Counted from the stretch's first letter, positions 31,673-42,980 are shown. The stretch is 64,000 nt of DNA from Dipteris shenzhenensis (GCA_047967505.1 CM106538.1); one strand, 5' to 3'. The notes: generated from the letters alone by a model not told the origin. Made by a program: numbers and translations.

Positions 31673-33449
31673 TCAGCTAAGAACTGATGAAACATCCATA
31701 GTGGAAAGGGTTGGTTGATGAATAAGCATGTGTTGATTTGGATCCAATCCCAATACACAGATGAAGATGTAATAGATATGTTTGCATGCCAGGTAAGGTT
31801 TTTGACCCAACTCTCTTTTTTGAAAATTCGGACATGTACACATGGGTTTAGTCTTGATGTGCACATCGTAAGACATCCGAGCCTTGTCAGACCTTGTTGT
31901 TCTCAAATGGAAAATACTATGATGAAGAAGCTCCACTGTCATTTCTCCCATGACAACAGCGTGCATAGATTGAGCACTAGCTATTCTTTTTGTAGCCTCC
32001 TTAGATATGCCATGCCTCCATTTTGTGGTTCTTACCAATGTGTGTTGAGCTAAATTCCTTGGTATGGATGCCGACCCTCCATGTGCATCACAAAAATTAG
32101 TTGGCATCGGTGCTGATCCTTGAGGTACATTTGGTGTCGTCCAATTTACATGGGGTTGATCCACTATTTGCAGTCTAAAACCAGCCTTGATGAGATTGCC
32201 TATCTCCTCACTTGTGATGTTTGTTTCCACATCCACCTTCCACACAGATGGACGTTCAGGAACATGCATGATATTATGATCTAGGTGCCATGTATGAGTT
32301 ATATCATCATTACAAAACCACATCCATTGTGCTTTTGGTCCTCCTACCCCTGGATGCCACCGCTCAGAGTAGAAATAGGGTGCCACCACTCCTTGTGAAC
32401 TACTTTGTATATATTGATTACACTTAACCTTTCCATCTATGAATCCAAGACACTTCACTTTAGAGTTTTTGGAGGTCCTTCAAATTTCCCAAAAGGTACG
32501 GTGGATAGGCACCTCAACAATAGAGAGGCCACTAGGAAGGCCTCCTTGTCTCATAGGTGGAGCCATTGGGGCTTGTTCTCTTGTGGGTATGATCTCATTC
32601 TGAGCTCCTTCAGCTTCCCCTACATTGCCATGTTTTTTCCATGATGTTTTTGTAGACTCCCCTTGAACTCCACCTTGCTCCATTGTGGAAGCCCTAACAT
32701 CCACTGGTTGGGTATTACCTTGTGGTTTTATTAAATGCCAATCTCCACCTTCTGTCTCGAACCTAATTTTTCTCAGTCGCCCTCTTTGCTTATGATCTCT
32801 GATCTCCACCATCACATACCCTGGCTTATGTGAGGTGTTTTCTAAATGTATACTTGATGACTTGCTTCTCTTTCTTTGGATTGTTACCTTATCCCCATGT
32901 AATGGTCTTGGTTCTTCATACATTGGTGTCCCTGCAACTATTTCATGCACCATTTGTGCAACTTGTGCTAGTGAAGGTGTACTCCTTGAGGCCACTCTTT
33001 GCATCAAGGCTTCCAAGTTAGGACCATCCCCAACATGCCTTCTAATCATATATGCATATTGTTTGGCACTTTGTAATAGGGCATTTGCCATGTCCGAGAT
33101 GCAACAATTATATAATTGTATCTTTGTCTTAAACCCTTCTCCTACTAGCCAACTACCATGAATGCTTTCAGCTACATTTGACCTTGGAGTGTGTGCCTCC
33201 TCCAAGGAACTCTTTGTTACCTGTGGTTAAAAAGGAGGTAATTAGATTGGCTTATTACATTTATTTAGCTTACTATATTTATCTACAAAATACATACCGC
33301 GCTCATGAGATTTTCCCAATGGGCAATCCACACATCCCACCAACTAAACCATATGTCCATTGAAGGAATGTCGGCCTCACGGACATGTCCTGCATGCCAC
33401 CACTTCCGAATGAGCTTTGCTTGGTTGGTAGCTTCTTGCTTTGTCTTAC
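31673..33449 (-). pseudogene. MULE-like transposase, C-terminal part with SWIM finger
   Basis: Just after the LTR insertion the minus strand reads LIRKWWHAGHVREADIPS and WFSWWDVWIAHWENL, then a GTATGT donor and, 70-odd bp on, a CAG acceptor. The next exon (about 33222-32480) has EEAHTPRSNVAESIHGSW (a likely catalytic Glu region) and basic blocks. A frame break near 32470 leads to 32458-31673, which ends in CTCPNF...CKH, the C-x-C...C-x-H pattern of SWIM zinc fingers found in MULE transposases. The order fits the MULE DDE-SWIM layout. The gene is dead: an LTR element splits it and there is at least one frame break. Confidence 0.7.
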
Positions 33450-33454
33450 ATAAT

Positions 33455-33920
33455 TGTTAGCCCTCTCTACTCTGAAGACTAACTCGAAACGCACTACTGC
33501 GACAGATTTACATGCGTAATCGAACTTCAGAACTGCGTATGAAAATTCATAGAGTAGAACAGTGATCGACAGAATCATTCATGATAAAACAATAAGATAG
33601 ATGCAATAGAATATCTGTATTACACTTCTCCGAGCAGTACAACACCGTACTCTCTGATACATAACAATGTTCCTCTTCTGATCACACTGATCCTTGCTCC
33701 GATCCTCATCAATGAGCCCCCTGAATGATCGCTCTCTTCTCTTTTATCTAACCGGCACACATAACTCCTTCACGGTTGCCGTGACGGTTGCCGTGACTCG
33801 TCAGTTCTCCGCCTGGTCCTAGAACTTCCGTCTTTTCATATCTCACTATAAACTAGATACAACGTATTAATGATAATAATCTAAGGACTCCCCCCCTAGT
33901 TCCTGCTTTTGCCCTTAACA
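33455..33920 (-). repeat. TR-GAG 3' LTR (466 bp)
   Basis: It runs TGTTAGCCCTCTCTAC to TTGCCCTTAACA on the plus strand. The end of the gag frame overlaps it by 25 bases. Confidence 0.93.
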
Positions 33921-36900
33921 CTTGGCACTCCCGGTGAATCGGATTCCGGATCCGCATCCGAACCCACCGGTTCTCCGCTACGGTTCATCCTCGACGTCGC
34001 CACCGTCATCGTCCGCCACCGCCGCTGCTGCCGCTGGAACTGCTGGAGCCGCCGGCGCCGGTACTTGTATTGCCGGAGCCGCTTGCGCCGGTCGAAGTAA
34101 AGGTAGCTGCTGCGGGTTGAGAGCATATCTGTGTAGTCCCAGGCGAACACGTCTTTGAAGGATTTCAGCAATGTCTCCAATTTTCCCCGAAATCCTTTAT
34201 CGAGCTTCGCACTGACACGGACGTTCTTTGGCTCCTCCTCCGTCTCGAGGTTAAGATCCAGCAGCTCGTCTTCTTTGACCCTCCGCGAGCGACGGAGTTC
34301 CTGCTCGAAAACTCTTTCCGCCTCCGCCACTCCCGCTTCGTCCGGCATGTCTCCTGTGCCTTCCGGTAAACTCCCTTCGACTGGTTCTTTCGTGGAACTG
34401 GATGACTCCTGCGTAGCCGAGGGAATCTGATGCTGATATTGCTTTAAAACGGCAACCACATCGACCTCGAACAAGCTTACCAGCTCCGTATTCCTACTGA
34501 AGTAGTCATCCTCCTCTTCGACCCCCATTCCGTCCATCATATGGATACCTTCCGCCATCGTCGGTCGGAATGGTGTCCTCAGCCCTTGTTTGGTATGTAC
34601 CGAGAGCTTCAGCTTCTTTTTTCCTTTCCGAATGGTGATGCGGTCTGATTGCCAGTCTTGTTTCACACGGGCCTGCCGCAACCACGGTCTTCCGAGCAAT
34701 AACGGGTATGACCCGCTAATATCCTCCATCCGGAGAATCACCGCAGCGATTTCGAACTTCACGCCGCAAACCTCCATTTTCAATCCACGGAGCAATCCTA
34801 ACGGCTGCACTCTCCGTTGGTCTGCCATCCGAACGGCGAAGGGTGCTGATTCCCATTTTGTGATACCCAATGGCACCAGCATTTGTTCGGACAGGATGTT
34901 GACCCCAGACCCTCCGTCCAGCAACACCCCTCCCACACGGCTGTTCTCCAGTGTTACGGAAATTACCGGGACCGCTTCGTCAAAAACAGGAGGCTGTACT
35001 TCCGCTTCAGGCTTTGCAGATCCGTCTGACGACACTTCCATTGTTACCGCTTCCATCTCCGACTCCATCGCCCTGACTGGTTCCGTCAATTGTTTGATGA
35101 GAGAACTCCGGAAATTGGGTACCAATGCTAACAATTGCTCCATTGTCATGTGTATTTGCTGTTTCCGCAAATCCTGCCATAAATCATATGGTTCAACACC
35201 CTCCTCGCCGGTCATCAGGCTGTCCTTCTGACTGGTAGGTAGACAAGTCGCTTCTGGCTGCTCTCCTTGCAGGCGCCTTGCCACCTTCGCACCATTCTCC
35301 GTCACCGAGACTGCCTTGTCCGCGCTCGGCCTAGGTAACACCGTTGGGGTTTTCTGGACCCATTCACCGACCGTCGACCGCACCTTTTGTTGTGCCTGCC
35401 AGTCCAACGCCGTAGGTCTCCCCTTCTCTTGCGGGGCCTTGTATTCCCGCACCTTTTCCTGGGATCGTGTGACCACGAGCACATCTCCGCTCGCACTTCC
35501 TCCCACTTTGCCTTCAACAAGGACACCCGCCGGTACTTCCGGTACTTCTTCGGACGTCGGACTAGGCTCCTTGCTATCCTGTTGCTGACTGGCATCATCG
35601 CATTCGATAATCAGAACCGCATTCACTGCTGGTGTGGACTTGCCTTCTCCGGATCCCCGGATTGCTTCCTTTTCCACCTTGTGGCGCTTGAATAATTCGC
35701 AATCTACCTTTCGATGTCCGGGTTGATTGCAATAAAAACATAGGAACGTCCGTTCCCCTGCTGGTTCATCTGCACCTGTTCCAGCCGTTCTCGGCCGCCA
35801 AGGTCTTCTCGCCGGTGCGGCTGGTACCGCGGCTGGTGCCGCAACTACCGCCGCCACCGCTGGTGTCGGGGCTATTCGTGCGTTATAGCGGCAGATCTCC
35901 GTGGTATGCGTCGCTGTTTGGCAAATCGCACACCACCGCTCATTCAAACCGCATTCCTCTGCTAAGTGTCCTGCATTCCGGCACCGATTACACCAAGTAT
36001 CCTTGCGAACTTTTGAAGAGGACCCTATTCCACTATCCCGGCTTTTGGCTCCGGCAGCAGATCCTTCCGGAAATGACTTCCCTGCCGTTTTTCCAGCCTT
36101 CCGCCTCATGGAACGTTTGTCCTCCTCCTCATCCGACTGATCCGACTCCTCCTCATTATCGGTATCGGAGTCTCCCTCAGCCTCCTCATACTTCACTTTT
36201 CCTTTCCTTCCCTTGGAAGTAAACAGAACTTGTTCCGCCCTCACCGCTGCTTGGACGACTTCTTCCAATGAAAGAGCTTCCAGATCCAACGATGCCAGGG
36301 ACCTTTTCAATCCTTTATTCAGCCCCTCCATGAAGTAAGCATTTTGGATGGGGACTGCCGGGGTAGTTGCTGCATTGAGGCGGCGGATCAACGACCGAAA
36401 CCTGGCCGCATACGCCTCCACTTCTTGGTTCTTCTGTTCCAGTTTCCCCAGTTTGGCCAGGACATGAACACGGGTCTTGTCCTCCCGAAACCGGAGCAAA
36501 AAAGCATCCCGCAGTAGATCAAACGTGGCGAAATGGGTAGCTCCATATTGCGCGATCCATACTGCCGCCTGCTTCTGCAGTGTCGGGATGAAAGTCGCCA
36601 TCTTCATAAGATCTGTCGCCTGCACTGGTGGAGCCGTATTCACCATCCATGCCATCTCAAATGACAGTATATGTGCATCCGCATCCTCCTTATCCCGTCC
36701 CGAAAACTTGGGGTACTTCACCGTCATCCTGGGTACCAGTGGTGGAATAGCCGCGCTACTTACCGCCGGAACTCCACCCCCGCCTCCGCCTCCACCGCCT
36801 CCACCTCCCCTACCGGGATCTGGTGACGGACCTGGGGCTCCGCTTCCTGCAGGCACACCACCCCTCCGTCTCCTGGGACTCGGTGGTGGGGAATTCCGCA

Positions 36901-37204
36901 ACGGTGACGCTTCGTCTTCCGGAGGAGTACTTGTTAAATCGAACGGGCTACTGCGTCCGGAGGATTCGCCTTCCTCCTGAACACCGGAAACGACTGGACC
37001 TTCCTCTCCTGGGATCAGCGGAGGTGTGTCAGAGCGGCTACTACTCTCACTATCCGTGAAGAAGCCGAAGAGAAGATCACGTTGAGCCACATATCTGTCA
37101 TGCCGTTCCTCGCGGGTTGTACGTGCCGATACTGGAGTTGCAGGCTCCCGAGGCCGTGCCGGAGAGCGCGATGTTCCCCCTGGCTCACGCCCAGCGTCAT
37201 TCAT
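33896..37204 (-). CDS. Gypsy-type Gag-protease polyprotein, intact, 1102 aa
   Basis: The start at 37204 (MNDAGREPGGTSRS) lies 106 bases inside the 5' LTR. A disordered Pro/Ser-rich N-terminus with a run of 12 Gly (about 131-145) precedes the retrotransposon gag domain (VKYPKFSGRDKEDADAHI, 160-330). An acidic stretch follows (EEESDQSDEEED), then zinc knuckles CNRCRNAGHLAEEC, CAICQTATHTTEIC and CFYCNQPGHRKVDC. The aspartic protease follows at about residues 770-880 with LLDGGSGVNILS and LLLGRPWL. The frame then reaches the block that normally precedes RT (FKDVFAWDYTDM) and runs straight into a basic Arg/Gln-rich tail: RT, RNase H and integrase have been deleted in frame. The lack of stops over 3.3 kb implies recent selection on gag-protease or very recent insertion. 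Confidence 0.92.
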   Translation of the reverse strand: MNDAGREPGGTSRSPARPREPATPVSARTTREERHDRYVAQRDLLFGFFTDSESSSRSDTPPLIPGEEGPVVSGVQEEGESSGRSSPFDLTSTPPEDEASPLRNSPPPSPRRRRGGVPAGSGAPGPSPDPGRGGGGGGGGGGGGVPAVSSAAIPPLVPRMTVKYPKFSGRDKEDADAHILSFEMAWMVNTAPPVQATDLMKMATFIPTLQKQAAVWIAQYGATHFATFDLLRDAFLLRFREDKTRVHVLAKLGKLEQKNQEVEAYAARFRSLIRRLNAATTPAVPIQNAYFMEGLNKGLKRSLASLDLEALSLEEVVQAAVRAEQVLFTSKGRKGKVKYEEAEGDSDTDNEEESDQSDEEEDKRSMRRKAGKTAGKSFPEGSAAGAKSRDSGIGSSSKVRKDTWCNRCRNAGHLAEECGLNERWCAICQTATHTTEICRYNARIAPTPAVAAVVAAPAAVPAAPARRPWRPRTAGTGADEPAGERTFLCFYCNQPGHRKVDCELFKRHKVEKEAIRGSGEGKSTPAVNAVLIIECDDASQQQDSKEPSPTSEEVPEVPAGVLVEGKVGGSASGDVLVVTRSQEKVREYKAPQEKGRPTALDWQAQQKVRSTVGEWVQKTPTVLPRPSADKAVSVTENGAKVARRLQGEQPEATCLPTSQKDSLMTGEEGVEPYDLWQDLRKQQIHMTMEQLLALVPNFRSSLIKQLTEPVRAMESEMEAVTMEVSSDGSAKPEAEVQPPVFDEAVPVISVTLENSRVGGVLLDGGSGVNILSEQMLVPLGITKWESAPFAVRMADQRRVQPLGLLRGLKMEVCGVKFEIAAVILRMEDISGSYPLLLGRPWLRQARVKQDWQSDRITIRKGKKKLKLSVHTKQGLRTPFRPTMAEGIHMMDGMGVEEEDDYFSRNTELVSLFEVDVVAVLKQYQHQIPSATQESSSSTKEPVEGSLPEGTGDMPDEAGVAEAERVFEQELRRSRRVKEDELLDLNLETEEEPKNVRVSAKLDKGFRGKLETLLKSFKDVFAWDYTDMLSTRSSYLYFDRRKRLRQYKYRRRRLQQFQRQQRRWRTMTVATSRMNRSGEPVGSDADPESDSPGVPSVKGKSRN

Positions 37205-37310
37205 GCGCTAGTCTACGCACCGAGGAATCAGAGTATTACAGATGGGGAGCATCCAACCTCTCCGGGGTATCCACCGCGACGAACATGGAAATCTTCCGTG
37301 GTCGCCAAAG

Positions 37311-37776
37311 TGTTAGCCCTCTCTACTCTGAAGACTAACTCGAAACGCACTACTGCGACAGATTTACATGCGTAATCGAACTTCAGAACTGCGTATGAAA
37401 ATTCATAGAGTAGAACAGTGATCGACAGAATCATTCATGATAAAACAATAAGATAGATGCAATAGAATATCTGTATTACACTTCTCCGAGCAGTACAACA
37501 CCGTACTCTCTAATACATAACAATGTTCCTCTTCTGATCACACTGATCCTTGCTCCGATCCTCATCAATGAGCCCCCTGAATGATCGCTCTCTTCTCTTT
37601 TATCTAACCGGCACACATAACTCCTTGACGGTTGCCGTGATGGTTGCCGTGACTCGTCAGTTCTCCGCCTGGTCCTAGAACTTCCGTCTTTTCATATCTC
37701 ACTATAAACTAGATACAACGTATTAATGATAATAATCTAAGGACTCCCCCCCTAGTTCCTGCTTTTGCCCTTAACA
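37311..37776 (-). repeat. TR-GAG 5' LTR (466 bp)
   Basis: It has the same length as its partner. The minus-strand sequence right after it (TTTGGCGACCACGGAAG) is the probable primer site, of a tRNA type I cannot name. The 106 bp to the gag start is leader. Confidence 0.93.
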
Positions 37777-37781
37777 ATAAT

Positions 37782-39905
37782 CTCCAATTCTCACACATGG
37801 TGATATGCTCATTCCTCATATCCTCTTTGATGAATTTCCTTGTGTGCTTATGCAAGCTTTGTTCCCAATGGAAGAGACATGAGCGCTCTCTCCCAACAAT
37901 TATGTTGTTTGGACCCCCATTGGAAATAGTTCTCATAGCTATCCAATTTGCTCCAACTTCATCAGACATGAAACCATAAAAATCTACAGCGGGATACCCA
38001 CATTCTTTCCTTGTGGCATTCAACATCTCCCAAAATAGGATTTGGCTTGCAGCATCTTCATCTTTCATCTCACATGTGGCGATGGTCATTAATTCCTACA
38101 CACTGGTAGACAAAGCCAACATTATTAAATATTATACCACAACTCTCTTGATGATAGCAACATGGATACATAAGGATGGAGGGAAGTTATACCTAGGATC
38201 ATAAACATGACATGCCATTGTGCTCCACCCAATCACTCGATGGGTGTGATCAAATTGTACCCATGAATTCCTCAAATCACCATTTCCTCCTCTTCTCATG
38301 CGATTGACAAGATCCACACCAGATGCTGGACCATTGGTTGACATTTTAAAAACAAAACATTTTTCATCTGGCAAGCCTTGCCCTGGAAAACGACTTCCAT
38401 GGAGGAATGAATACATAGACCTTTTCTTTAGTAAAAGAAGGCTGTCATAACCTTCCCCAATAGGTAACCTTGCCTTCTTCTCTTGTGCAACAATCCGTTT
38501 GAACCTGTAACATCACAAGTCAACTATTTAGAAGGTCCCTATACCATTCTAAATTTAAGTAAACTAAAAATCACTTAGCTACAAACAAACATACCGTTGA
38601 TTCTCAACTAGTGGTACCAATTGCTCAAGAAAGTTGGTCAACTCTATATCTCCCACACTTGCCCCTTCATTATTGTCTCCTCTCATCAATGATGAATTCA
38701 AGAGCTCTTTGGCAACACTCATTTGAGCTTTGCGTGGTCCAGCATTTTTATCCACCTTTAAAACATCTGCAACAAGCTTCTTTGTTTTCTCTATCATTGC
38801 CTTAGATGTTCCTAGCTACACGGGGTGCTGATGTTCACCAACATGGACCATTAATCTAGTCATTGTTTCATCAAATGGCATTACATAACATACTATGCAA
38901 TTACAAATATTAATGCAATAAGCAGGCTTACGACAATAGTGACAAACAATCTTGTTCCTCTCCTCTTCAGTCAAGAGACCAAGAGCAATCTTCTTTTGTA
39001 GGTAGCCTCTAAAAAAGGATGTGTTAAACTTATTATTGTTTGCAAAATAAGGGCAAGTAATCCTATGGCATTCTAATGAGCCAACACAATAGCTAAGCCT
39101 TACTATACATGAGATAGCCATGTTGGTGGTTGATGGTTTAGTCCATATGTGGCCATCAAATTTTTGCTCCATGACATTCATGCCATTGATGTTTCCAAAA
39201 GTTGGAGGAAATTCCAATAGCATACTTCCATTGTATACCCTTGGTAATTCAGTGACTTGCTTCCTTTGCTTTATATTTGCAATCCACGTTTTGAGTATAT
39301 TGGCTTGCTTGTTCTCCATGATCCAAGGTATGATGCTTTTGCTAATCTGACATTCACCTTTTGAATGGTCCTCATTTGAGCCTTCAAGGTCAATGTGTGA
39401 AGTCTGCATCATCTCAATGTCAACATCAGTCCTCGACTTATAAGAATTGTGGTACATACCGGGCTTCTCAATGGGACTTAACTCTTCAAGATCCACATAA
39501 GGAGATGGTTGAGAGGTTTTCTTTCCTTCTTTGCCAAACTCTTCGGAGTAAACTCTACTAGCAACACAACGTGATGATGAACCAAGCTCTTCAAGATCAC
39601 TAATAGTACTTGCTGCCATGATTGTATTGGGATGAGAGCATACCTTTTTGTCAAGGAGGCATCCAGTACGTAATGCTCTTGACCATCAATATCCCACTCA
39701 GATGAAACCTTTACCTTCATTGTTGCTTCACCTTCAATGACTGCCTTAAGGCAGATGAGCTTGTGTGTATGGGGAAGAAGGCTTTGAAGGAAATGTGCAC
39801 TAACAATCCTTCAGAGTGTGATAGATTCGCTCCTTCAATAAGCCATTCAATAGAAGCCTCTTCTGTAGCCATTTTGGATGACACAACAAAAGGTACCAAA
39901 GACAA
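37782..39905 (-). pseudogene. MULE-like transposase, N-terminal and core parts
   Basis: From the high end: EEASIEWLIEGANLSHSEG (39905-39717), then EWDIDGQEHYVLDASL (39720), then 39619-38816 with a possible zinc-binding module (LECHRITCPYF, CHYCRKPAYCINIC, and MTRLMVHVGEHQHPV at its end). A helical block follows (38797-38579), then 38416-38132 (WVQFDHTHRVIGWSTM) and 38089-37782 with YGFMSDEVGANW and CLFHWEQSLHKH, which resemble the second catalytic Asp and the C-x2-H of MULE-type DDE cores. Introns are plausible near 38510 and 38150, where GT/AG pairs occur. Frame breaks near 39700 suggest decay. The core is cut by the LTR element at 37781. Confidence 0.65.
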
Positions 39906-39990
39906 AGGGAGCTCAGAGAAAGTGGTTATTAGAGGAGCTCAGAGAATACAAACAATCTTGAGAGCAAAGGGATGGTAATCCAACATGGCA

Positions 39991-41090
39991 TTGAGAGTAG
40001 AGGGATGATAACCCAACACGGATCATGAAAATAAGAAGGGATGAAAGAGAGAAATGCAATGTGATGCAAAGCTAGAAGGCAACCAAAGAGACTTAGAAAG
40101 TAATGGTGGGAGAGAATGAAGAGGAGAAAATGACAAGAGAGTAGTATCAGGATCCGTGGTCACGAGAAAGCAGAGTGCAAATATTGAAAATGGGTAGAGG
40201 ATTGTGAAACAGGTGGTGTTTGAGATAATTCCAATGTCGATTATGCCCTGAGACCACAATGAGAAGTAGCCATGTGGCCGTCATTACAACCCATTGAGCT
40301 GGAATGATGGTGAGAAAGGTGGCGGTCGAGATTCTTTCACAAACTTGGATTATGTCAGGATGCCACAATCTTAAGCCTTAAAAGCCACAATCTTATAGGG
40401 ATGATTAATGATGCCGATTATGCCTTGCCACCACACCATAATCTTAAGCCTTAAAAGCCACATGCTATTATAGGGACGATTAATGATGCCGATTATGCCT
40501 TGCCGCCACAATCTGACACTAGTTAGTCACCTTCGCCCCCTCGCGATACTCTATGTAGATCTGGCCCTAGGGGATATTGGCCGGGGTGTTGAGAGATTTG
40601 TTAGAAGTCCTAAAGCGGCAAGCAGTGGCCATAATTGTGGCATTGGAATTAGATGCCGCATGTAAATCCTTTGCTCCCTGTGCAAAGGATATAATACAAG
40701 CTTCTGGCATCAGTAGCAGAAGGAGCAACAATAGTAGTGGTGTGAGGGAGATGCCGTGCAGGAGTGGAGCCATGCTTTGGCTTGCGATTTCTTGCTAGTC
40801 TCGGCAATCCCTCTCTCGGCTCTCTCCTCCCTCTCTCCTCCCTCCTTCGTCCCCTCTCTCGGCTCTCTCCTCCCTCCTTCCACCTTTCCACTCTCCTCCT
40901 TCTTTCCACCTTTCCACTCTCCTCCCTCCTTCCACCTTTCCTCTCTCCTCCCTCCTTCGTCCCCTCTCTTCGTCTCATCTCAGGAAGCTTTGTAAAGGCG
41001 TGGCTAAGGGAGTCGGCTCTTCTAAAAACTCACACGACTGACAGAGCAATAGGTAAAGCGACTCGTATGAATTCTCTTAGCAGCTCATAT
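39991..41090. other. Non-coding stretch with a tandem duplication and CT-rich tract
   Basis: No gene is supported. A roughly 70-bp unit (atcttaagccttaaaagcc to ttatgccttgcc) is repeated in tandem at 40367-40510. A pyrimidine-rich tract of CTCTCCTCCCTCC words fills 40804-40980. Apparent reading frames across it are low-complexity. Confidence 0.6.
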
Positions 41091-41221
41091 GAAAAAAAAG
41101 GGGGGGACTTCTGAGCCCCCCCTTTTTTTTGGTTTCATAGAGTTTGCGCTAGCGCAGACTCTGGGGGGCTACTGAGCCCCCCCTACAAACATGCCACTTT
41201 TAGAGGCAATGTGAAGCCAAT
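41091..41221 (+). repeat. G/C hairpin repeat unit, first copy
   Basis: A near-perfect hairpin (eight A and seven G, nine-base loop, seven C and eight T) at about 41092-41130 is followed by a palindromic segment (agtttgcgctagcgcagact) and a second gggggg...cccccc pair. The same unit recurs at 57179-57330, just past Gypsy copy 2, which inserted into the first unit. Confidence 0.8.
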
Positions 41222-42314
41222 TGTTGACTCTGTGCCAACATGAACTTATGAAGAAAGAGAAGGTGTTACAACTTTGTGATACAACTTTGTGATACAACTT
41301 TGTGTTACAACTTTGTGCTACAACTTCTAGACACAACTTTGTGTTACGACTTTGTGTAACAACTTTGTGTTACAACTTCTACATGTAGAGAATGTGTTAC
41401 AACTTTGTGATACAACTTTGTGTTACAACTTTGTGATACGACTTTGTGTTACATGCAGAGAGAGAAGCTCTCCAACTTGTATAAATACCCCATAATGGAA
41501 TGAAGCCCACACTCTTTGGGGCATTGTGTTGAGTCTACTTTGGTATTCCAAGCATTTGTCTCAAGTGTCCATGCTTCCTTGCACTGCACATCCAAAAGCA
41601 TGTCCTAACCTTGCAACCCTTCTCCCCTCTCCTCCAACCCTGCAACCCACCCTCTCCCTCTCCTCCTCCCTCCTCCTCCTTCCTCCTTCTCCTCCTCCTC
41701 CTCCTCCTCCTACTCCTCCCTCCTCCTCCTCCTCCTCTCTCCTCCCCCTCCCTCCTCCTCTTCCCTCCTCCTCCTTCCTCCTCTCTTTTCTTTCACCCAT
41801 GCTCTTACACCTTCTTCCTCTCCCACTCCTATGCTTTCCTAAACCCTTAAACTCCATGATCTACGAGGGAGACGAGTTCTCCACCATGTACTCTACTCTG
41901 AACCTTGGATCCTCCTTCTAACCCTGGACTCCTTCTAAACCTTGGAACCTCCTTCTGAACCCTGGAACTCTTTCTGAACCCTGGAACCTCCTTCTGAACC
42001 CTGGAACTCTTTCTAAACCCTGGAACCTCCTTCTGAACCCTTAAACTCCTCCTAAACCCTACAACCCCCAATGAAGGCGAAAGCCTTCATTACCTCAACA
42101 AAGATGGTTTATGTGCCTTTTACACATGCTTGCACTTTGTTTGCTTACCACACTTAAGCCTACGTCTCTCACCAGAACATGACTCGAGGTCCTAAGCTTA
42201 CACATATACTACAACGGACAATCCCAATATATCTGTAGGTGACAAAAAGCCTCGGAACCCTGCAAACATAGAAAACCCAGCTCTTCCTACGAAAGCAGTA
42301 GGAAAGAGCAAACA
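41222..42314 (+). repeat. Gypsy copy 2 5' LTR (1093 bp)
   Basis: It contains a 13-bp-period tandem array (GTTACAACTTTGT variants, 41251-41455), a TATA box (41480-41487), a CT-rich stretch (41625-41800) and an approximately 20-bp-period array (ctggaactctttct type, 41900-42060). It is 16 bp longer than the 3' LTR, mostly from array-length differences. Confidence 0.93.
41480..41487 (+). promoter_or_regulatory. LTR TATA box
   Basis: TATAAATA followed by CCCC is conserved at 28152, 41480 and 56279, and on the minus strand at 63298-63305. It is the probable RNA polymerase II promoter of the family. Confidence 0.75.
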
Positions 42315-42334
42315 TTTGGTGCCGTTGCCGGGGA
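42315..42334 (+). promoter_or_regulatory. Primer binding site, tRNA-Asp-like
   Basis: TGGTGCCGTTGCCGGGGA follows the LTR after two bases. It differs by one base from TGGCGCCGTTGCCGGGGA, the tRNA-Asp site of Athila elements. Confidence 0.82.
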
Positions 42335-42980
42335 GACTAGCGTCTCAAGTAGTGAGTAAACATACGTAGGTATGTGTAAAACAACAAACTACTTCAAACT
42401 TTCACGAACATAACACTCAAGGGCAAGGAGAGTAAATTTTTTTCCCCAATTCTAGCCAAACATATCAACCCCAAACATCAACTTTGGGTTACTACCTTAA
42501 GAAATTTTCTTAATTTCTTAAATAAAAGCCACATGATATACAATCAGGCTAGGTAGTGGACACGGATGCGTAGAGCTTGCAATTTTGATCATTTTACCTT
42601 TTTATAGAAAAGCAAACCGAGCTCTCCATAAAGAGTTATGGCTCGGGAAGAGTTTAGGGTTAAACCCTAACCCTAAACCCTAAACCTAAATCAAATCCTA
42701 TAAAAACCTACTCCACCCCCTCATTCTTCATCTTTCACTTTTTGCCTCCATTCTCTTCTTCATTCCGAGCCCCACGCAAGACACTCCTCCCTCTCCATCG
42801 ACCACCCCCTTACTCCTATCCTCGCAATGTAAGTGACATCGAGCCCTTCTTGCAGCGATGACCTAGCCTTCCACCCACCGTCCATTGTTCTGCAACAATC
42901 CCGTTACATCGAGAAAGACTTGGAGAGCATTCAGGTGACCACTTCTCCCTGCTTTTCGATTTCCGTCTTTCAGGTTTTTT
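42335..42980 (+). other. Gypsy leader, first part, with telomere-like words
   Basis: No gene is seen. At 42657-42690 the strand reads several CCCTAAA/CCCTAAC words in a row, like a short plant telomere repeat. Confidence 0.6.

Larger units (their letters stand above)
33455..37776 (-). mobile_element. Non-autonomous LTR element with gag-protease only (TR-GAG-like)
   Basis: Two 466-bp LTRs (33455-33920 and 37311-37776) differ at three bases I can see and are flanked by a perfect 5-bp duplication ATAAT (33450-33454, 37777-37781). The 4.3 kb element holds one intact minus-strand frame of 1102 codons with Gypsy-type gag, three zinc knuckles and an aspartic protease, but no RT, RNase H or integrase. 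This matches the group described as terminal-repeat retrotransposons with a GAG domain (TR-GAG). It must use RT and integrase supplied by a relative. The interior is clearly more GC-rich than its neighbours. Confidence 0.93.
31135..39990 (-). mobile_element. MULE-like DNA transposon, split by an LTR element
   Basis: Minus-strand pieces on both sides of the LTR element at 33455-37776 form one transposase-like gene: an N-terminal region (39905-38579), a DDE core (38500-37782, resuming at 33449) and a C-terminal SWIM zinc finger (about 31790). The target duplication ATAAT of the LTR element proves the two sides were contiguous. The left end near 31135 has three copies of a GCGAGCTTTTTT-like word (31152-31206), which resembles subterminal repeats. 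I could not find a matching inverted repeat on the right, so both outer limits are approximate. Confidence 0.65.

Noticed and set aside
41526-41921. Ser/Leu/Pro-rich frame in the Gypsy LTR, also at 56325 and 62831
   Set aside because: It lies in the CT-rich part of the LTR and is low-complexity in every copy.
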